Below are positions 1 to 8,156 of a stretch of DNA of 9,740 nt, piece by piece. Position 1 is the stretch's first letter; each line of letters opens with the position of its first letter. The position numbers were made by a program, and so were the translations under genes. The DNA is from Oscillospiraceae bacterium (GTDB lineage Bacteria > Bacillota > Clostridia > Oscillospirales > Oscillospiraceae). The stretch covers positions 1 through 9,740 of the forward strand of contig SVKT01000055.1 in the NCBI GenBank assembly GCA_015068335.1, given 5' to 3'. Under the pieces are notes generated by a model. The model searched no databases. It was not told the origin of the DNA and was given only the letters and a program-made list of their open reading frames with translations.

Positions 1-460
1 CCTCCGGAATTTTGGGGATGCCGAAGGAGGGGGCGTAGGCGATCTTGCGCTTGTCCGAAAACGTGCCGAAGAACACCGGGTCGAAGTGCCGGTCCGGGAA
101 GATCTTCGGGTTCCAGATCTGGTCGCTGCCGGAGAGGATCACGTCGTAGGGCAGGTCTGCGGTTTCCAGCGCCCGGGCGCTTTCATAGCGGCGGGCGGAG
201 ATGGGCAGGCAGGCTTTGGAAAAGACCTCAAACCGCTCATAGCGCGTTTTCAGCGCCTTGTAGTGCAGGGCGGTGTGGGCGTCGTGGGCGGCGGCGCCCA
301 GTCCCGTGGGCTTTTTGAACAGCGCGTTGTTCTGGTTCACGAAATAGTCCACGATCTCGCATTCGCTGCCTAAGTCTTCCACCGTTTTGGCCGTGGCTGC
401 GGCTTGCAGCAGGGCGCCGTAGTGGTGGATGTGGTAAAAGGTGACAAGTCCTGTCTTCAA
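1..460 (-). CDS. polysaccharide pyruvyl transferase family protein (3'-truncated by window edge)
   Basis: The first 153 residues are visible and the reading frame is open to the left edge. The family normally has about 300-400 residues, so less than half is seen. Seen: an N-terminal beta strand followed by HHYGALLQA (residues 12-20), then EIVDYF (35-40), ILSGSDQIWNP (108-118) and KIAYAPSFG (139-147). This series is characteristic of the polysaccharide pyruvyl transferase (WcaK/CsaB-like) family. Known of the family: transfer of pyruvate from phosphoenolpyruvate to sugar residues of exopolysaccharides or cell-wall polymers, though many members are uncharacterised. Start choice: a stop lies in frame at 484-482 and the only initiator codon after it is TTG at 460-458. 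It is preceded by AAAGGA at 475-470 with a 9-base spacer. The gene starts 16 bases after the dCMP deaminase stop, with its ribosome binding site touching that stop, so the two are probably co-transcribed. The acceptor sugar cannot be inferred. Confidence 0.85.
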   Translation of the reverse strand, partial: MKTGLVTFYHIHHYGALLQAAATAKTVEDLGSECEIVDYFVNQNNALFKKPTGLGAAAHDAHTALHYKALKTRYERFEVFSKACLPISARRYESARALETADLPYDVILSGSDQIWNPKIFPDRHFDPVFFGTFSDKRKIAYAPSFGIPKIPE

Positions 461-476
461 AAAAAGACGTCCTTTC

Positions 477-983
477 TTACTTCAAGTCCATAGGGGCGTT
501 GGCGGCAGACACGGCTGCCTGGTCGTCCTCCCAGACCCAGTCCCGCACGTTGACAATATCGAACTCCGTTTCCGTTCTGCGGATGACCACCTGTTCCAGA
601 CCGGAGTTGATGACCAGCCGGCGGCACATAGAGCAGGAGGTGGCGTCTTTGAGCAGTTCGCCGGTCTGGGCGTCGCGGCCCACCAGATAGATGGTGCCGC
701 CCACCATATCGCGGCGGGAGGCGGAGATGATGGCGTTGGCCTCGGCGTGGACGCTGCGGCACAGTTCATAGCGCTCGCCCCGGGGCACCCTCATCGCCTC
801 GCGGGTGCAGTAGCCCAGGTCGGTGCAGTTGGCGCGGCCGCGGGGGGCGCCGTTGTAGCCGGTGGAGATGATCTCGTCGTTCTTGACGATGATGGCGCCG
901 TACACGCGGCGCAGGCAGGTGGCGCGCTCCAAAACAGTCTCGGCGATGTCCAGATAGTAGTTTTCCTTGCTGATACGGTTCAT
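477..983 (-). CDS. deoxycytidylate (dCMP) deaminase family protein, ComEB-like
   Basis: A 168-residue cytosolic zinc-dependent deaminase. Known of the family: hydrolysis of dCMP to dUMP and ammonia, supplying thymidylate synthase with substrate. Seen: YGAIIVKNDEIISTGYNGAPRG (broken here as YGAIIVKND, residues 28-36, and TGYNGAPRG, 41-49), the catalytic H79-A80-E81 within HAEANAI, and the zinc cysteines C117 and C120 in TSCSMCRR. The usual PCxxC is SCSMC here, which keeps both cysteines. Further cysteines C53, C59 and C75 precede the HAE motif and may form the second, structural zinc site found in some dCMP deaminases (inference). The length is typical. The ATG at 983 is preceded by GGAGGAG at 994-988 with a short 4-base spacer. 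A promoter lies at 1055-1026. The next gene downstream begins after 16 bases. Membership in the wider cytidine/deoxycytidylate deaminase fold is near certain; the exact substrate is inferred. Confidence 0.93.
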   Translation of the reverse strand: MNRISKENYYLDIAETVLERATCLRRVYGAIIVKNDEIISTGYNGAPRGRANCTDLGYCTREAMRVPRGERYELCRSVHAEANAIISASRRDMVGGTIYLVGRDAQTGELLKDATSCSMCRRLVINSGLEQVVIRRTETEFDIVNVRDWVWEDDQAAVSAANAPMDLK

Positions 984-1025
984 AGAACTCCTCCATCTAT
1001 ATTTTTAATGTGCAGTTCAATTGCT

Positions 1026-1055
1026 ATTCTAGCACGAGGCACAGCCCCTTGACAA
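1026..1055 (-). promoter_or_regulatory. sigma-A-type promoter for the dCMP deaminase gene
   Basis: On the minus strand, a -35 box TTGTCA (1055-1050), an 18-base spacer and a -10 box TAGAAT (1031-1026); each box matches consensus at 5 of 6 positions. It lies between the XdhC stop at 1061 and the deaminase start at 983. No clear terminator separates XdhC from this promoter, so read-through from XdhC may add to expression. Confidence 0.7.
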
Positions 1056-1060
1056 GAGCG

Positions 1061-2056
1061 TTACGCCAACACGCCGGCGCGGACGGCGATGAGTTCCGCC
1101 GTGACGGAAACGGCGATCTCCGCCGGGGTCTCCGCCCCGATGGCAAGACCGATGGGGGCGTGGAGCCGGTCGTACTCCTCCGCCGTGAACCCGGCTTCCA
1201 GCAGCCGCGCGCGGCACAATTCCAGTTTCTTTTTCGAGCCGATACAGCCGATGTACTTCGCGCCGCTGCGCAGCACCTGGGTCAGCACCTCGTAGTCCGC
1301 CTGATGGCCCCGGGTCATAACCACCACGTAATCGTCCGCCGTCAGGGTCAGATGCTTTGCCACCTCGTCAAACCTGCCGCAGAGGACCGCCTCCGCCTGC
1401 GGGAACCGTTCCGGCGCGGCGAACTCCACGCGGTCGTCGAACACCACGCTGCGAAAGCCCACCGCCGCCGCGGCGCGCACCAGCGCCTGGGACACGTGGC
1501 CGCCGCCGAAGACGCACAGCCGTCCCGCCCGGGCGATGGGGATGCTTAGCCAGCCGTCCCGATACACCGTCCTGCTTTGCAGCAGTTCCGGGTCGGGCGC
1601 GCCGTCCGCAAGGCAGAAGCCCGCTCCGTCCGCCAGGTCCAGCGCCGTGACCTGCCCACCTTCCAGACGCCGCACCAGCCAGAGGTTTTCGTTGCCGCCG
1701 GCGCGCCGGGCCGCCGTGCGGAACACCGCCGCCGTTTCTTCCGTGGGCGGCAGGTACTGGAAGTGCAGCGTCACATCGCCGCCGCAGACCATACCGAGGC
1801 TGGCGGCGTCGCCGTGGACGAAGCGGAAGTGCGCCTGCCGCTCCCGGCCGGACGCCAGCAGTTCCCGCGCCATCCGGGCGGCCTCGTATTCCACATTCCC
1901 GCCGCCGATGCTGCCAGCCAGACGGCCGTCCGGGAACACCGCCAGCAGCGCGCCGGCGCCCCGGGGCGTGGAGCCCACGGCCTCCACCACGCTGACAAGC
2001 ATCACAGGCCGGCCGCCTTCAAGACCGCCGACGATGGTTTCAAAAAATTGCCGCAT
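1061..2056 (-). CDS. xdhC: XdhC/CoxI family molybdoenzyme maturation protein
   Basis: A 331-residue protein with both halves of the family. The N-terminal XdhC_CoxI domain shows GSTPRGAG (28-35), GSIGGG (48-53) and GMVCGG (88-93). The C-terminal Rossmann-type XdhC_C domain shows VFGGGHVS (182-189), DDR (207-209), TRGH (248-251) and IGSKKK (272-277), and ends PIGLAIGAETPAEIAVS. Known of the family: XdhC proteins bind molybdenum cofactor, promote its sulfuration and deliver it to xanthine dehydrogenase-type hydroxylases. Relatives in Clostridia also accompany selenium-dependent molybdenum hydroxylases. No hydroxylase subunit or cofactor gene lies in this window, so the client is unknown. An upstream in-frame ATG at 2140 would add 28 residues, but that stretch overlaps the preceding terminator and the promoter. 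The ATG at 2056 has AAAGGGG seven bases upstream and is preferred. Confidence 0.92.
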   Translation of the reverse strand: MRQFFETIVGGLEGGRPVMLVSVVEAVGSTPRGAGALLAVFPDGRLAGSIGGGNVEYEAARMARELLASGRERQAHFRFVHGDAASLGMVCGGDVTLHFQYLPPTEETAAVFRTAARRAGGNENLWLVRRLEGGQVTALDLADGAGFCLADGAPDPELLQSRTVYRDGWLSIPIARAGRLCVFGGGHVSQALVRAAAAVGFRSVVFDDRVEFAAPERFPQAEAVLCGRFDEVAKHLTLTADDYVVVMTRGHQADYEVLTQVLRSGAKYIGCIGSKKKLELCRARLLEAGFTAEEYDRLHAPIGLAIGAETPAEIAVSVTAELIAVRAGVLA

Positions 2057-2080
2057 CAGACCGCCCCTTTCGTTTTTTCC

Positions 2081-2089
2081 ATTGTACCA
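2081..2089 (-). promoter_or_regulatory. extended -10 promoter of the XdhC gene
   Basis: The minus strand reads TGGTACAAT, an extended -10 (TG-N-TACAAT). It is placed to start transcription about 15-20 bases before the ATG at 2056. No convincing -35 box lies 16-18 bases upstream, so activity would rest on the TG extension. It lies downstream of the tex terminator, making XdhC the first gene of its own unit. Confidence 0.6.
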
Positions 2090-2138
2090 CAGGTCGTTCC
2101 CGAACACACGAAAAATAAATTTACTCGTTCCGCCGCGC

Positions 2139-2168
2139 AAAAAAGCGGACTGCCGCAGCAGTCCGCTT
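2139..2168 (-). terminator. rho-independent terminator of tex
   Basis: On the minus strand the 10-bp perfect stem AAGCGGACTG / CAGTCCGCTT (arms at 2168-2159 and 2152-2143) with a 6-base loop runs directly into six T (2144-2139, the first paired). It starts 14 bases after the tex stop codon at 2183. Confidence 0.9.
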
Positions 2169-2182
2169 CTGTGAGGGGTCGC

Positions 2183-4339
2183 TTATTGCTTTGCCTGCTT
2201 CATCGAAAGGCCGATGCGGTGCTTTTTCTCGTCCACTTCCAGCACCACCACCTTCACCACGTCGCCCACCGAGACCACCTCGGAGGGGTGACGGATGAAC
2301 TTGTTGGCCACCTGAGAAATATGCACCAGACCGTCCTGATGGACGCCGATGTCCACAAACACGCCGAAATCGATGACGTTGCGCACCGTGCCGGTCAGTT
2401 CCATACCCGGTTTCAGGTCCTTGATGTCCAGCACGTCGGTGCGGAGGATGGGCTTGGGCAGGTCGTCGCGGATGTCCCGGCCGGGCTTCATCAGTTCGGC
2501 GATGACGTCCAGCAGCGTGGGCACGCCCACGCCGCACGCGGCGGCAGCCTTCTCCTCGCCGTAAGCCTTGACCCGGGCGGGCAGGTCAGTGAGGGCGCCC
2601 GCCTTCACATCCGTCAGGGTGTAGCCGGTCAGTTCCAGCAACTGCTTTGCCGCATCGTAACTTTCGGGATGGACGGCGGTGTTGTCCAGCACGCTCTTGC
2701 TCTCCGGCACCCGCAGGAAGCCGGCGCACTGCTGGAAGGCCTTGGGGCCCAGTTTGGGCACCTTTTTCAGTTGGGCGCGGGAGGTGTAGGCGCCGTTCTC
2801 CTCCCGGTAGGCCACCACGTTTTTGGCGATGGTGCCGTTGAGTCCCGCCACCCGCTGCAACAGCGAGGGGGAAGCCGTGTTCACGTCCACGCCCACGGCG
2901 TTGACGCAGTCCTCCACCACGCCGGCGAGGGCTTCGTCCAGCCGCTTGGGGGGCATATCGTGCTGATACTGACCCACGCCGATGGCCTTAGGGTCGATCT
3001 TCACCAGTTCCGCCAGCGGATCCTGCAAACGGCGGGCGATGGACACGGCAGAGCGCAAATTCACATCGTACTGGGGGAACTCCTCCGCCGCCAGTTTGCT
3101 GGCGGAATAGACGGAGGCGCCCGCCTCGGAGACGATCATATAACTCACGCCGGCGCCCACCTGCCGGATCAGTTCCACGGTCATCTGCTCCGTTTCCCGG
3201 CTGGCGGTGCCGTTGCCGATGGCGATATGCTCCACGCCGTGCTTGCGGATCAGTTTGGAGAGCGTGACGATGGCCTCGTTCTTCTGGCGTTCGCCGTAGG
3301 TGGGGTACACCACGGCGGTATCCAGCACGCGGCCGGTACCGTCCACCACCGCCACCTTGCAGCCCATACGGTAGCCGGGGTCCAGACCCATCGTCACCTT
3401 GCCCTTGACGGGGGGCTGCATCAGCAGCGGGCGCAGGTTCAGCGCAAACTGTCCGATGGCGCCCTCGGCGGCGCTCTCCGTCAGGGCGGAGCGGGCCTCC
3501 CGTTCCAGAGAGGGGAAGATCAGCCGGTCGTAGGCGTCCTCGGCGGCGGCCTTGACGAATTCCATTGCGGCGCTGCCGGGAACGACGACGTGGCGGCGCA
3601 CGGTGCGCAGAGCCAGTTCAGCGTCCAGTTCCACGCCGACTTTCAGTTTTTCCTCTTTCTCGCCGCGGTTGATGGCCAGCACCTGGTGGCCCTGCAAGCG
3701 GGAGATGGGCTGGGAGAAGTCATAATACAGGCGGTAAACGGTGTCCTCCTCCGTGGCGGCGGTGCTGACCAGGCGGCCGTTTCGCGCCAGCACTTCGCGC
3801 AGTTTCTTGCGCAATTCGGCGTCGTCGGAGATGGTCTCGGCAATGATGTCGCTGGCGCCGGCCAGGGCGTCCTCCGCCGTTTCCACGCCCTTTTCCGCGT
3901 CCACATAGTCGGCGGCGGCGGTCAGGGGCTCGGGACAGTCGGCACTCTGAGCAAAGAGAAGCAGCGCCAGCGGTTCCAGACCCTTTTCCTTTGCCACGGT
4001 GGCGCGGGTACGGCGCTTTTGCTTGTAGGGGCGGTACAGGTCCTCCACCTCGGCAAGGGTGTTGGCGGCATCGATGGCGGCGGCAAGTTCCTCCGTCAGT
4101 TTGCCCTGCTCCTCGATGGACTTTTTCACCGCCTCCCGGCGCTCCTGCAAGCCGCGCAGGTAGGCCAGCCGCTCTTCCAGCGTGCGCAGGGCGGTGTCGT
4201 CCATCGCGCCGTGGAGTTCCTTGCGGTAGCGGGCGATGAAGGGGATGGTGTTGCCCTCGTCCAGCAACTGCACCACGTTGGCAACGTGCCGGGCCTCCTT
4301 GCCCAGTTCTTCGGCAATGCGTTGAATGATGGGATCCAT
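2183..4339 (-). CDS. tex: Tex family transcription accessory / S1 RNA-binding protein
   Basis: A 718-residue protein, close to the usual Tex length. Domain order seen: an alpha-helical Tex N-terminal region (about 1-190, including ARYRKELHGAMDD at 36-48 and LYRPYKQKRRTRA at 101-113); a YqgF/RNase H-like core starting GLDPGYRMGCKVAVVDG (318-334); tandem helix-hairpin-helix region (about 485-545, with VNTASPSLLQRVAGL and KKVPKLGPKAFQQCAGFLR); and a C-terminal S1 domain (about 643-714, with VIDFGVFVDIGVHQDGLVHIS). Known of the family: nucleic-acid-binding cytoplasmic protein first linked to toxin gene expression in Bordetella and widely conserved, with incompletely defined roles in transcription and RNA metabolism. 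The ATG at 4339 has AAAGGAG six bases upstream. No separate promoter is visible in the 54-base gap after the DUF1846 gene, so tex is probably its co-transcribed partner. A strong terminator follows. Confidence 0.97.
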   Translation of the reverse strand: MDPIIQRIAEELGKEARHVANVVQLLDEGNTIPFIARYRKELHGAMDDTALRTLEERLAYLRGLQERREAVKKSIEEQGKLTEELAAAIDAANTLAEVEDLYRPYKQKRRTRATVAKEKGLEPLALLLFAQSADCPEPLTAAADYVDAEKGVETAEDALAGASDIIAETISDDAELRKKLREVLARNGRLVSTAATEEDTVYRLYYDFSQPISRLQGHQVLAINRGEKEEKLKVGVELDAELALRTVRRHVVVPGSAAMEFVKAAAEDAYDRLIFPSLEREARSALTESAAEGAIGQFALNLRPLLMQPPVKGKVTMGLDPGYRMGCKVAVVDGTGRVLDTAVVYPTYGERQKNEAIVTLSKLIRKHGVEHIAIGNGTASRETEQMTVELIRQVGAGVSYMIVSEAGASVYSASKLAAEEFPQYDVNLRSAVSIARRLQDPLAELVKIDPKAIGVGQYQHDMPPKRLDEALAGVVEDCVNAVGVDVNTASPSLLQRVAGLNGTIAKNVVAYREENGAYTSRAQLKKVPKLGPKAFQQCAGFLRVPESKSVLDNTAVHPESYDAAKQLLELTGYTLTDVKAGALTDLPARVKAYGEEKAAAACGVGVPTLLDVIAELMKPGRDIRDDLPKPILRTDVLDIKDLKPGMELTGTVRNVIDFGVFVDIGVHQDGLVHISQVANKFIRHPSEVVSVGDVVKVVVLEVDEKKHRIGLSMKQAKQ

Positions 4340-4361
4340 ACAATGCTCCTTTCGGCAGAAA

Positions 4362-4383
4362 GCGGCCGCCCTTCGGCGGCCGC
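4362..4383 (-). repeat. perfect 9-bp GC-only hairpin between DUF1846 gene and tex
   Basis: Inverted repeat GCGGCCGCC / GGCGGCCGC with a 4-base loop, each arm containing the NotI octamer GCGGCCGC. In minus-strand RNA it is followed by UUUCUGCC, only a weak U-tract, and lies 10 bases after the DUF1846 stop and 22 bases before the tex start. It could act as a leaky terminator that lowers tex expression, or protect the 3' end of the upstream message. The structure is seen; the role is inference. Confidence 0.7.
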
Positions 4384-4393
4384 TCCATTCCTC

Positions 4394-5878
4394 TTACTTA
4401 TGATACAACTTCTTGGTTTCGTATTTTGCCTCGCAACTGACGTTCACGCCCAGTTTTTTCAGCAGTTTGGCGTCCACCTCGCTGAGGATGACGGTGAAGT
4501 GGGCGTCGCAGCCGCGCAGTTTGGGCAGTTGCTGCTGCGCCAGTTCCGCCAGCGGGTTGGTCAGGGCGGAGATGGTCAGGGACATCAGCACCTCGTCGGT
4601 GTGCAGGCGGGGGTTGCGGTGGCCCAGATACTTGGTTTTCAGTTCGCACACCGGTTCCAGCACCTGCGCCGAGATCAGTTCAAACTGGTCGCCGATGCCG
4701 CCGATGGCCTTCAAGGCGTTGAGCAGCAGCGCGGAGGCTGCGCCCAGAGTGCTGGACGTCTTGCCGGTGACCACCCGTCCGTCGGGCAGCACCATCGCGC
4801 CGGCGGGACCGCCGGTGGCCTCTGCCTTTGCCAGGGCGGCGGAGATGGCGGGGTTGTTCTCCACGGTCACGTCGCCCTTTTGCATCACCAGTTCCAGACG
4901 GCGCACCGGGTCGTCGTCGCACTTGCCCTGCACCCGCTCCACGCAGGCGGTGTAGTACCGGCGCAGGATCTCCCGCCGGGAGGCGGCGCAGCAGACGTCA
5001 TCGTACACGATGCAGTTGCCCGCCATATTCACGCCCATATCCGTGGGGGACTTGTAGGGGGACTCGCCCTGAATTTTCTTGAAGATGGCGTTGAGCACCG
5101 GGAAGATCTCCACGTCCCGGTTATAGTTCACGGCGGTGGTGCCGTAGGCTTCCAGATGGAAGGGGTCGATCATATTCACATCGTCCAGATCCGCCGTGGC
5201 GGCCTCGTAGGCCAGATTGACCGGATGGGTCAGGGGCAGGTTCCAGATGGGGAAGGTCTCGAACTTGGCGTAGCCGGCGGAGACGCCCCGCTTGTAATCG
5301 TGATACAGTTGGGACAGGCAGGTGGCCATCTTGCCGCTGCCGGGGCCGGGGGCCGTGACCACCACCAGAGAGTGGGTGGTCTCGATATAGTCGTTCTTGC
5401 CCAGGCCCTCGTCGCTGACGATGTGCTTCACATCCGAGGGGTAGCCGGCGATGGGATAGTGGCGGTAGCAGCGGATGCCCAGCGCGGTCAGCCGTTTCAG
5501 GAAGGCGTCCGCCGCGCTCTGGCCGCTGTAACGGTTCATCACCACGCTGCCCACGTACAGGTCCATCCCGCGGAAAATGTCGATCAGGCGGAGGACGTCC
5601 TCGTCATAGGTGATGCCCAGATCGCCCCGCACCTTGTTCTTCTCGATGTCCGTGGCGTTGATGGCGATGACGATCTCCACATCCTCTTTCAACTGTTGGA
5701 GCATCCGGATCTTGCTGTCCGGTTCAAAGCCCGGCAGCACACGGGAGGCGTGGAAGTCGTCGAACAGTTTGCCGCCGAATTCCAGATACAGTTTGCCGCC
5801 GAACTGGTCGATCCGCCGCTTAATCTGCTCGGACTGGGTGGTGAGGTATTTTTGGTTGTCGAAGCCGATGGACGCCAT
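4394..5878 (-). CDS. DUF1846 / UPF0371 family protein of unknown function
   Basis: A 494-residue protein matching the full length of the DUF1846 (UPF0371) family. Recognisable stretches are GFDNQKYLTTQSEQI near the N-terminus, LYLEFGGKLFDDFHASRVLPGF (parts of residues 30-51), YPIAGYPSDVKHIVSDEG (141-158), VVTAPGPGSGKMATCLSQ (173-190), SPTDMGVNMAGNCI (277-290) and the ending DAHFTVILSEVDAKLLKKLGV. GPGSGK (178-183) looks like a nucleotide-binding P-loop but lacks the usual S/T after the lysine (M instead). Structures exist for family members, but I know of no established reaction, so none is assigned. The first ATG in the frame is at 5908. I prefer the ATG at 5878, which begins the conserved MASIGFDNQK and has AGGAGG ten bases upstream. 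The gene has its own promoter and is followed 54 bases later by tex. Probably cytoplasmic: no signal peptide or membrane segment is seen. Confidence 0.95.
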   Translation of the reverse strand: MASIGFDNQKYLTTQSEQIKRRIDQFGGKLYLEFGGKLFDDFHASRVLPGFEPDSKIRMLQQLKEDVEIVIAINATDIEKNKVRGDLGITYDEDVLRLIDIFRGMDLYVGSVVMNRYSGQSAADAFLKRLTALGIRCYRHYPIAGYPSDVKHIVSDEGLGKNDYIETTHSLVVVTAPGPGSGKMATCLSQLYHDYKRGVSAGYAKFETFPIWNLPLTHPVNLAYEAATADLDDVNMIDPFHLEAYGTTAVNYNRDVEIFPVLNAIFKKIQGESPYKSPTDMGVNMAGNCIVYDDVCCAASRREILRRYYTACVERVQGKCDDDPVRRLELVMQKGDVTVENNPAISAALAKAEATGGPAGAMVLPDGRVVTGKTSSTLGAASALLLNALKAIGGIGDQFELISAQVLEPVCELKTKYLGHRNPRLHTDEVLMSLTISALTNPLAELAQQQLPKLRGCDAHFTVILSEVDAKLLKKLGVNVSCEAKYETKKLYHK

Positions 5879-5917
5879 AGGAAAGCCCCCTCCTGCGTAT
5901 TTCATCAAATCGCTCCC

Positions 5918-5946
5918 AGTATATCACAATTTCACTCCGATGGAAA
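5918..5946 (-). promoter_or_regulatory. promoter of the DUF1846-tex unit
   Basis: On the minus strand, -35 TTTCCA (5946-5941, 4 of 6), a 17-base spacer and -10 TATACT (5923-5918) with a TG one base before it (extended -10). It sits between the typA terminator and the DUF1846 start at 5878. Confidence 0.75.
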
Positions 5947-5978
5947 GAAAAAGATATATCCAATTCTGCCCGGTTTTC

Positions 5979-6010
5979 AAAAAAATCCGCCCCCCTGTCC
6001 GGGAGGCGGA
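5979..6010 (-). terminator. rho-independent terminator of typA
   Basis: On the minus strand, a 10-bp stem TCCGCCTCCC / GGGGGGCGGA (one G-U pair, arms 6010-6001 and 5995-5986) with a 5-base loop, followed directly by seven T (5985-5979). It begins seven bases after the typA stop codon. Confidence 0.93.
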
Positions 6011-6017
6011 AAGAATC

Positions 6018-7841
<1,824 letters not shown>

Positions 7842-7899
7842 AGTTGTCTGTCTCCTTTACGCGGAAGCACTCCCGGTTGCATTTCACATACAGCCAGTT

Positions 7900-7928
7900 A
7901 TTATAGTCCCATTTTCCCCGCATTTCAA
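7900..7928 (-). promoter_or_regulatory. typA promoter
   Basis: On the minus strand, -35 TTGAAA (7928-7923), a 17-base spacer and a perfect -10 TATAAT (7905-7900). This gives a leader of roughly 50 bases before the ATG at 7841. It is divergent from the serA promoter about 110 bases away. Confidence 0.87.
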
Positions 7929-8036
7929 GAAAAAACTGCACATTTTTTCTCTTTTTTGCGGCGCAAAACCGCCCCTCTGCCGCATTTTTTCACAAAGAAA
8001 CCCGTTTTTCGGCGGGATTTTTGGCCCCTCCGTACA
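7929..8036. other. AT-rich core of the divergent typA/serA intergenic region
   Basis: About 108 bases between the two -35 boxes, rich in T-runs against a GC-rich genome, with no coding frame. It holds a 15-bp odd palindrome TTTTGCGGCGCAAAA (7954-7968). It also holds two plus-strand hairpins with T-tails: TGCGG / CCGCA with an 18-base loop then TTTTTT (7957-7990), and CCCG / CGGG then ATTTTT (8001-8022). The stems are short, so terminator function is uncertain. A regulator-binding site or insulation between the two units is inference. Confidence 0.45.
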
Positions 8037-8065
8037 TTGACCTTCCCGCTGCACGCTACTATAAT
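8037..8065 (+). promoter_or_regulatory. promoter of the serA-like gene
   Basis: -35 TTGACC (8037-8042), a 17-base spacer and a perfect -10 TATAAT (8060-8065). Transcription should begin near 8072, giving a leader of about 85 bases before the GTG at 8157. Confidence 0.88.
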
Positions 8066-8118
8066 GAACTTGCTGCCACGGAAGCGACGCAAGCGCCGCA
8101 CGTTCCGCGGCAAGTAAC

Positions 8119-8136
8119 GTGGTCCGCCGGGACCAC
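8119..8136 (+). promoter_or_regulatory. leader hairpin just upstream of the serA ribosome binding site
   Basis: A perfect 7-bp stem GTGGTCC / GGACCAC with a 4-base GCCG loop ends six bases before the GGAGG at 8143-8147. It has no T-tail, so it is not a terminator. It could affect translation initiation or message stability; its function is inference. Confidence 0.5.
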
Positions 8137-8156
8137 CCCTATGGAGGCAGTTTGCC

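Noticed and set aside
441..1052. A 203-codon plus-strand frame opposite the dCMP deaminase
   Set aside because: It is antisense to a gene with clear catalytic zinc motifs and covers that gene's promoter and ribosome binding site. Its composition is the usual antisense bias.
1049..1054. A plus-strand TTGACA that looks like a -35 box
   Set aside because: No -10-like hexamer lies 15-19 bases downstream and no plus-strand gene follows. It overlaps the minus-strand promoter of the deaminase by chance.
2057..2140. Upstream ATG giving XdhC 28 extra residues
   Set aside because: That stretch overlaps the extended -10 promoter and the end of the tex terminator, and has no ribosome binding site. The ATG at 2056 has a good one and starts the conserved domain at the usual distance.
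8112..8142. Resemblance to the T-box core in the serA leader (GTGGTCCGCC, then CCCCTATGG)
   Set aside because: The conserved TGGNACC core is not matched. The leader is only about 85 bases, too short for a stem I plus antiterminator, and no terminator alternative is present.
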